From Hordeum vulgare subsp. vulgare (taxonomy: Eukaryota > Streptophyta > Magnoliopsida > Poales > Poaceae): a stretch of 64,000 nucleotides of DNA. Position numbers and translations under genes: made by a program. The notes under the pieces are model-generated. The model ran no database searches and was not told the DNA's origin. It saw only the letters and a program-made list of their open reading frames with translations. The stretch is taken from positions 509,748,263-509,812,262 of the forward strand of contig NC_058524.1 in the NCBI RefSeq assembly GCF_904849725.1, in the 5' to 3' direction. Below, piece after piece: positions 56,808 to 64,000 of the stretch. Numbering within the stretch: the first letter of the stretch is position 1; each line of letters begins with the position of its first letter.

Positions 56808-57545
56808 ATGGAAAGTAATCCTTTGAGGGGTGTGTTCGTGGTACCTTCACCTCGACCGAAAACACGAAGACTTGTACCTCAACCTTCTGAACCTATTGAA
56901 AATATTTATTATGAAATTCCTTCAGGTATGATAGAGAAACTCCTAGCTAATCCTTATGCAGGAGATGGAACAAGACATCCCAATATGCACCTAATCTATG
57001 TGGACGAAGTTTGTGGATTATTTAAGCTTGCAGGTTTATACAGAGATGAAGTCAAGAAGAAGGTTTTCCCTTTATCTTTGGGGGGAAATCATTGACATGG
57101 TATTGGCCATATGATGCTACATGATCCTGGAACTGGAATCGATTGCAATTGGAGTTTCACCAAAAACAATATTATATGCATCTTGTTCATTGTGATCAGA
57201 ATTTTATCTATAATCTTTGGCCTTGTGAAGGAGAATGTATAGCTCTAGCTTGGCGGAGGCTGAAGTCAATGTCATATTCGTTCCCCAATCATGAGCTCCC
57301 GAGAGAAATTATTATTTAAAATGTGTATACTCGACTTTCTCGTAATGATCAAACCATGCTCGATACTTCTTGTTTTGTTTCTTTTATGAAGAAGACTATT
57401 GAATTCAGGTGGGGTCTTTTGGAAATAATTAAACGCAACTCTGAAGATTGGGAACTCAACGAAGGTAAGGACTCAGGTATAAAACTTAAGTTTGACTCTG
57501 TTGTTTTATGAATACCAATGCTTTCAATGACTTTAGCACTAAATA
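56808..57545 (+). pseudogene. L0 gag
   Basis: Starts MESNPLRGVFVVPSPRPKTR. IPSGMIEKLLANPYAGDGT and YVDEVCGLFKLAGL follow. It shifts at about 57085, then continues in another frame (WPCEGECIALAWRRLKSMSY) and again in 57323-57511 (YTRLSRNDQTMLDTSCF, LLEIIKRNSEDWELNEG). Homologous to the left-edge gag at 1-769 but far more decayed. Confidence 0.78.
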
Positions 57546-58440
57546 TGGACTGGACTCTGAGATATTAACCTCATTCTGTGAAACCTTTGTTGCTCATGTT
57601 GATCTCCCTAAAGGGAAATGGTTTAAATATCATCCCCCTATTAAATAAAAAGTTGAAGAACCAATTAAATTTGAGGATGAGACTATCATTTACAATGTTG
57701 ACCCAGTCGTGCCTACTACTTATATTGAGAAACCACCTTTCCTTGTTAGGATAAAGGGACATGCTAAAGCTTCAACTCTGGTTAACAGAAGTTATGTTAG
57801 AACAATCAAACCCTCTGAGAAAATCAAGATATAACCTAGTACTGCTATGGTTACAGATCTCTTGGTAGATAATATTGATGGGCATGTTATTTATTTCTGT
57901 AATGAAGCTACTAGAATTGCCAAACCTGATACTAAGGAGAAGAATAGACCTATTGTTGGCATGCGTGTCATTTCAGTCAAAATAGGAGATCATTGCTATC
58001 ATGGTTTATGTGATATGGTGCTAGTGTTTGTGCTATTCTTTTTACCTTATATCAAGAAATTATCCATGCGATAGCACCCGCTGAAATAGAAGACATAGAT
58101 GTTACTATGAAACTTGCTAATAGAGACACCATCACACCCCTTGGGATTGTTAGAGATGTTGAAGTCTTGTGTGGAAAAGTAAAATACCTTACTTGTTTTA
58201 TAGTACTCGGCTCACCACAAAATAATTTTTGTCCCATAATATTTGGTACACCCTTCTTGAACACTGTCAATGCTCAAATAGATTGCAAAAAAGGAAACAG
58301 TCGGTGTTAATTTTGGTGGTATGTCTCATGAGCTTCATTTCTCCAAGTTTACTAAGCAATCCCATGACAAAGAATTGCCTAGTAAAGATGAAGTAATTGG
58401 TATTGCTTCTATTGCCATTCCTCCTATTGATGCAATATAA
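57546..58440 (+). pseudogene. L0 protease region
   Basis: SVKIGDHCYHGLCDM at 57975-58018 leads into the active site, where one base is missing: the frame now reads DMVLVF instead of the expected DMGAS. MKLANRDTITPLGIVRDVEVLC and the FGTPFLNTVNAQIDCKKGN motif (58107-58310) follow in the other frame. Confidence 0.75.
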
Positions 58441-59313
58441 CAATATTTGCTAGACCATGAAAATGATATGCATATCCATAATAGAGATGACCTAGATAAT
58501 ATGTTCTTTCAACAAAAACCTATCCTTAAACACAATTTGCATGTTGAAACTCTAGGAGGTCCTCCTCCACCCAAGGGTGATCCCGTGTTTGAACTAAAGC
58601 AATTACCCGACACTTTGAAATATCCTTATCTTGATGAAAATAAGATATATCCTATTATTATCAGTGCTAACCTTACAGATCATGAAAAAGAAAGATTGTT
58701 AAAAATTATAAGGAAGCACCAAGATGCTATTGGGTATACTCTTGATGATCTTAAGGGCATTAGTCCCACTCTCTATCAGCACAAGATTAATACATAACCA
58801 GATGCTAAAGCCGTTGTTGATCACCAACGAACATTGAATCCCAAAATGAAAGAAGTCGTAAGAAATGAAATATTAAAGCTTCTAGAACAGGTATAATTTA
58901 TCCCATAGCTCATAGTAGATGGGTAAGTCTCGTTCATTGTGTTCCTAAGAAAGGAGGTATTACTATTATTCGTAATGATAAAAATGAATTCATTCCACAA
59001 ATAATTGTGACTTGCTATAGAATGGTATTTGATTTTAGAAAATTCAAAAAAGCTACTAGAAAAGATCATTATCCTTTACCTTTCATACACCAAATGCTAG
59101 AAAGATTATCAAAGCACACACATTTTTGCTTTCTAGATGGTTATTCCGGTTTCTCACAAATACCCATGTCACAACCTGATCAAGAGAAAACCACCTTTAC
59201 TTGATATTTTGGAACTTATTCTTATAGACGTATGCCTTTTGGATTATTCAATGAACCTGCTACTTTCAAAGATGCTTGACTCATATATTCTCTGATTTTT
59301 GTGACAAGATAGT
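58441..59313 (+). pseudogene. L0 reverse transcriptase, N-terminal half
   Basis: PVFELKQLPDTLKYPYLDE and YTLDDLKGISPTLYQHKI lead to the RT core: PDAKAVVDHQRTLNPKMKE, VHCVPKKGG, YRMVFDFRKFKKATRKDHY, PLPFIHQMLERLSKHTHFCFLD (first catalytic Asp), GYSGFSQIPM and YSYRRMPFGLFNEPATF. Several stops are present. L5 cuts in at 59314, before the expected MDD motif. Confidence 0.82.
59309..59313. repeat. Presumed left target duplication of L5
   Basis: atagt; the right copy lies outside the window, so this is unproven. Confidence 0.4.
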
Positions 59314-60860
59314 TGATATGTCTCCAACATATCTATAATTTTTTATGGTTTCATGCTATTATCTTGTCAAACTTTGGATGTTTTGCACGCTTTTTATATT
59401 TTTTTGGGACTAACTTATTAACTCAGTGCCAAGTGTCAGCTCCTGTTTTTTCCATGTTTTTTACCCCTTTCAGTGGAGATTTTGAAACGGAGTCCAAACG
59501 GAAGAAAATCCCCGAAAAGATTTTTTCCATAACGGAAGAAGATCGGGAAGCTTGAGAGCCAAGGCAGGGGAGCCTCAGGGGCCCCACAAGCCCCCACCCC
59601 CCGGCCAGGGGGTAGGCCGCGGACCATAGGCTTGTGGGCCCCCTGGGCGCCCTCTGCCCTAGGGGTTGCGCCTATATATTCCCTAAAAATCCCAAAAAAT
59701 CAGGAGATCATGAAATCACTTTTTCGCCGCCGCAAGCTTCTGTCTCTGCAAGATCCCATCTGCGGCACATTCTGGTGCCCTGCCGGAGGGGGGATTCGGA
59801 TACGGAGGGCTTCTTCATCAACACCATGACCTCTCTAATGATGCGTGAGTAGTTCACCATAGACCTACGGGTCCATAGCTAGTAACTAGATGGCTTCTTC
59901 TCTCTCTTGGATCTTCAATACAAAGTTCTCCATGATCTTCATGGAGATCTATCCGATGTAATCTTCTTTTGCGGTGTGTTTGTCGAGATCCGATGAATTG
60001 TGGATTTATGATCAGATTATCTATGAATCTTATTTTAGCTTCTTCTGATCTCTCTTATGCATGATTTCATATCCTTGTAATTCTCTTCGAGTTGTGGGTT
60101 TTGTATGGCCAACTAGATCTACGATTCTTGCAATGGGAGAAGTGCTTGGTTTTGGGTTCACACCGTGCGGTGACCTCACCCAGTGACAGAAGGGGTAGCG
60201 AGGCATGCATCGTGTTGTTGCCATCAAGGGTAAAAAGATGGGGTTTTCATCATTGGTTTGAGATTCTCCCTCTACATCATGTCATCTTGCTTAAGGCGTT
60301 ACTCTGTTCGTCATGAAATCAATACACTAGATGCATGCTGGATAGCGGTCGATGCGTGGAGTAATATAGTAGATGCAGAAAGTATCGGTCTACTTGTCTC
60401 GGACGTGATGCCTATATGTATGATCATTGCCTTAGATATCGTCATGACTTTGCACGGTTCTATCAATTGCTCGATAGTAATTTGTTCACCTAACGTGATA
60501 TTTGCTATTTTGAGAGAAGCCTCTAGTGAACACTATGGCCCCCGGGTCTACTCCACCCCATATTTTCAGCCTTACACTTTTTACTTCGTTGCACTTTCCG
60601 CCTTCAGATCTCACTTTGCAAACAATCTTGAAGGGATTGACAACCCCTTTGAAGCGTTGGGTGCAAGCTTGATTGTGTTTGCGCAGGTACTCTGGACTTG
60701 ACGAGACCCTCCTTCTGGATCGATACCTTGGTTCTCAAACTGAGGGAAATACTTACTGCTCCTGTGCTGCATCACCCTTTCCTCTTCAAGGGAAAATACC
60801 AACGCAAGCCCAGTCTCTGTCAACGTGTCAATTTCTGGCGTTGTTGTTTCAGAAGTAGCA
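59314..60860 (+). repeat. L5 5' LTR (about 1.55 kb)
   Basis: Starts TGATATGTCTCCAACATATC, ends AGAAGTAGCA. The central parts match the L4 5' LTR (GATCTCGACAAACACACCGC and AGTAGACCGATACTTTCTGC blocks, inverted). Confidence 0.8.
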
Positions 60861-61090
60861 GAAGGATTTCTGGTGCCATTGCCGGGGAGGAAGATCATGT
60901 CAAGAACTCATCCAAGTAGGTGTCGCAAACTCATCTCTTGCATTTACTTTGTTTGCCAGTTGCCTCTCGTTTTCCTCTCCCCCATTTCACCAATTTGCCT
61001 TTTTCGTTTGCCTTTTTCGTTCGCCTTTTCGTTCGCCCTTTTTCTCGCCTGCTTTCTGTTCGTCTGTGTGGGATAGTCTACATTTCCTCA

Positions 61091-61750
61091 TGGCTAGATC
61101 CACCACTTCGAACGATACTCCCGGGAGCGAAGTTCTCAATTTCAAACAAATTGAGGAAGAGTAGATCTACTCATAAGCAATCCACTACCGTCCTGCTTCG
61201 CCGTTTTTATGTGGGTGTTTCTCCTTGGAATAGGTATAGTCTTGACACCATCGTAGGTGGAAATTTCTTGAGTAGCCATACAATTGATTCTTACGGAGTT
61301 GTAATAAATTTGTTAGGCTCACCCCCACTAATGGTTAATGGAACTACCTTAACTCTGGAACATGTGATGCATAGGCTCGACGTCATTGAAAATAAAGTTG
61401 CTATGATTGAACTCATTGAGAATTTGGATAAAAAGATCCACAATCTAATCACTTAGTAGGGATCCAAGGTGGGAATGGTTTTGAAAAATTTAAAGGAGAA
61501 GGAACCCATAGTTAACGAACAACTAGGTCATGATTCCGCTAGGATTGGCAAACTAGAGGATGTTATAACCAACTTGGGTTCCGCTTATGCCGCTGTGCAG
61601 AATACTCCAAATTTTGCCCACAATAAGGTCACCAAGTATGTTTTTGTTCCAAAAAATAGTGGTGAATCATCTAGAAAGAAAGATGAAAACCATAAGATGA
61701 TAAGTGATCACGCTACTTATGGTTTGAGCACCAAAGACGACGATACGTGA
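61091..61750 (+). pseudogene. L5 gag-slot ORF, decayed, unknown function
   Basis: Starts MARSTTSNDTPGSEVLNFKQ and meets a TAG after IEEE. Later frames read INLLGSPPLMVNGTTLTLEHV, VENK-like helices, NLDKKIHNLIT, two stops, then LKNLKEKEPIVNEQLG, RIGKLEDVITNLGSAYAAVQ, KYVFVPKNSGESSRK and a C-terminal STKDDDT. The helices suggest coiled coil. It is unlike the L4 ORF although both sit between the same leader and the same tail. Confidence 0.65.
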
Positions 61751-64000
61751 TTCTATCGCTTTGATGCCTAGCTAAGGGCGTTAAACAATAGCGCTTGTTG
61801 GGTGGCAACCCAATGAATTTATCTTTTTTCTTTCTGTTTTGTTGTGTCCACACCATCACAATTCTGTTGTGATTGTGTTTTTTGTGTTTCTTTTTGTGTT
61901 TGAGCCAAGCAAAACCTTTATGACTAGTATTGGTAATGGTTGTTTGATCCTGCTGGAAAAAGACAGAAACTTTTCGCTCACGAGATGATTTTTAATTTTT
62001 ATTCAGAAAGAGCTTTTGAGTTGATTATTTTTTCTGCTGGTTGATATGCTTTTTGCCCAGGCCGTCGTAATGTTTCAGATTTTTTGAGGTACGAGAAGTA
62101 TACAAAGTATACAAATTGCTACAGACTGGTCTGTTTTTGACAGATTCTGTTTTTGTTGAGTTGGTTGCTTGTTTTGATGAAACTATGGTTAGTATAGGGG
62201 GGTACTTGCCATAGAAAAGTGAGAATACCGTATCCCAACACCAATATAGATAGAATTCAATTTTGCTACAGTACCAAAAGAAGTGGTAGTTTGTTTTCTT
62301 GTGCTAATGTTATCACGAGTTTCTGTTTAAGTTTTGTGTTGTGAAGTTTTCAAGTTTTGGGTGATGTTCTTATGGACAAAGAGATAAGGAGTGGAAAGAG
62401 CTCAAGCTTGGGGATGCCCAAGGCATACCAAGCCAAATTCAAGAACACCAAAAATCCTAAGCTTGGGGATGCCCCGGGAAGGCATCCCCTCTTTCGTCTT
62501 CAATCCATCGGTAACATTACTTGGAGCTATATTTTTATTCACCACATGATATGTGTTGTGCTTGGATCGTCTTGTATCTTAGGAGTCTTTTCTTTTTGTT
62601 GTGTCACAATCATCCTTGCTGCACACCTTTTTGAGAGAGAGAGACATGCACTCATCGTGATTTTGCTAGAATGCTCATAGTGCTTCACTTATATCTTTTG
62701 AGCTAGATACTTTTGCTCTAGTGCTTCACTTATATCTTTTAGAGCACGGAGGTACGTGACTTGGTAGTTGGCTTATGCTATGAAAGTAGTCCCAAAGGTG
62801 ATAGGTACCCAAAGAGGATGCAAAAACCTCCATCTTCATGTGCATTCACTAGAAAGAGAAGTTTTGATTCCTCTCAAATAGTTTTGAGACGTGGATTTGG
62901 TAATATTAAGAGCTATGTTAGTAGGGTCTTGTGAATCTAGAAATACTTGTGTTGAAGTTAGTGATTCCCGTAGCATGCATGTATGGTGAACCAATATGTT
63001 AGGAAGTCGGAGCATAATTGATCTATTGATTGTCAACCTTTGTGTTGAGGTCAGGATCATGCGATGGTTTACACCTACCAACCCTTCCCCTAGGAGTACG
63101 CGTTTAGCACTTTGTTTCGATTACTAATAAAAACTTTCGCAACAACTATGTGAGTTCTTCATGACTAATGTGAGTCCATGGTATAGATGCACTTTCACCT
63201 TCCACCATTGCTAGCCTATCTAGTGCCGCTCAATTCTTGCCGGTGCACAAACCCACCATATGCCTTGCTCAAAACAGCCACCATACCTACCTACTATGGC
63301 ATTTTCATAGCCATTCCGAGATATATTGCCATGCAACTCCCACCGTTCCGTCTCATGACTTGTGCCGTCACTCTCATATTTCCATTGCATGATCGTAAGA
63401 AAGCTAGCGAGATGTTTCCACATCATACGCCATGCTAGATCGTTGCACATCCCGGTACACTGCCGGAGGCATTTCCTATGGAGTCATCATCATTGTGAGC
63501 TTTGAGCTGTGAGTAAATAAAAGTGTGATGATCATCATTATTAGAGCATTGTCCCATGTGAGGAAATAAAAAAAGAGGCCAAAGAGCCCAAAAACAAAAA
63601 AGGGGGAGAAAAGAAAAGAAAAGAAAAGAAAAAAAGATGCCTAAGATCCCAAATGAAAAAAAGGGACAATGCTACTATCTTTTTCCACACTTGTGCTTCA
63701 TAATAGCACCATGTTCTTCATGATTGAGAGATTCTTGCTTTGTCACTAACATATGCTAGTGGGAATCTTCATTATATAACTTGGCTTGCATATTCCAATG
63801 ATGGGCTTCCTCAAAATTGCCCTAGGTCTTCGTGAGCAAGCAAGTTGGATGCACACCCACTAGTTTTCCTTTTGTGCTTTCACATACTTATAGCTCTAGT
63901 GCATATCTTGTATGGCAATCCCTACTCATTCACATTGATATCTATTAATGGGTATCTCCATAGCCTATTGATACGCTGAGTCAATGTGACCATCTCCTCC
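61751..64000 (+). other. L5 3' non-coding region
   Basis: Begins with CTAGCTAAGGGCGTTAAAC and the hairpin TTGGGTGGCAACCCAA (61798-61815). AAGCTTGGGGATGCC occurs at about 62404 and 62459. An (AAAAG)n tract lies at 63610-63640. No gene. Confidence 0.6.

Larger units (their letters stand above)
17205..59313 (+). mobile_element. L0: Athila-lineage Gypsy element, multiply interrupted
   Basis: L0 is the host of most of the nest. Its own sequence is 17205-17618, 53900-54286 and 56114-59313; the remainder lies beyond L5, outside the window. Order: 5' LTR, PBS, gag, protease, start of reverse transcriptase. Insertions in it: L1 in the LTR, a solo Copia LTR in the LTR, and L5 in the RT. Gag and pol carry many stops and shifts, which fits an old element that hosted many later insertions. 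Confidence 0.85.
59314..64000 (+). mobile_element. L5: non-autonomous Gypsy, same family as L4, cut by the window edge
   Basis: 5' LTR 59314-60860, PBS TGGTGCCATTGCCGGGG at about 60871-60887, leader, a decayed gag-slot ORF (61091-61750), and a non-coding 3' region matching L4 inverted (34646-37300). Continues past 64000. Confidence 0.85.

Noticed and set aside
63600..63640. AAAAG repeats considered as a CRISPR-like or satellite array
   Set aside because: It is a short microsatellite in the purine-rich tail of L5, with no spacers; a similar pyrimidine tract occurs in L2 and L4 in inverted orientation.
1..64000. Search for an ordinary host gene, tRNA, rRNA or defence system
   Set aside because: Every frame with recognisable protein content belongs to a transposable element or its cargo. 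No other gene could be supported.

Overview
This window looks like repeat-rich intergenic DNA from a large grass genome, most probably Triticeae (wheat, Aegilops, barley or rye). The reasons are: an Angela/BARE/WIS-type Copia element with 1.7-1.8 kb LTRs, several Athila-lineage Gypsy elements with TGATACG...CA LTRs and TGGCGCCA primer sites, a 7.9 kb Mutator-like element (MULE), and a decayed Transposase_28 (PF04195-like, 'putative gypsy type transposon') gene. I see no ordinary single-copy host gene, no tRNA or rRNA gene, and no prokaryotic feature. Nearly everything is a transposon, and most have been cut open by later insertions. Names used below: L0-L5 for nested LTR elements. Family names are from memory of Triticeae repeats and need a database match.

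Layout. 1-2398: 5' end of a minus-strand Athila-like element (gag with one stop, PBS, LTR), inserted into a plus-strand LTR of the same family (2399-3393). 3394-4356: 5' end of a different minus-strand Gypsy (PBS plus a 538 bp LTR). 4357-17204: the decayed PF04195-like gene, cut in an exon by the MULE (8819-16726, perfect 9 bp target duplication aaaaaatta). 17205 to at least 59313: L0, a plus-strand Athila-like element. Its 5' LTR is broken by L1 (Copia, 17619-53899) and by a solo Copia LTR (54287-56113). Its RT is broken by L5 (59314 to beyond 64000). L1's gag is cut by L2 (20743-48225, minus). L2's gag is cut by L3 (26918-46061, minus). L3 holds a 3.1 kb solo LTR (29410-32551) and L4 (33759-39955, minus). 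The nest is therefore six layers deep: PF04195 gene > L0 > L1 > L2 > L3 > L4 or solo LTR. Target duplications support most joints.

How the genes fit together. The MULE carries three genes: a MURA-type transposase (minus, several stops and a frameshift), a two-exon GRF zinc-finger membrane protein just downstream on the same strand with an intact reading frame, and an unrecognised 140 aa ORF on the plus strand with its own TATA box. The plan recalls convergent mudrA/mudrB in maize MuDR. L2, L3 and L4 lack RT and integrase and must have relied on other elements. L3 encodes gag and protease, then an ATHILA ORF1-type protein preceded by an internal copy of its own LTR promoter/leader segment and a candidate 5'UTR intron. 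L4 and L5 share LTR, leader and 3' region but carry unrelated coding modules.

The most interesting items are the internal LTR-like module in L3, the three-gene MULE with an intact GRF gene beside a dead transposase, and the exchanged coding modules of L4 and L5.
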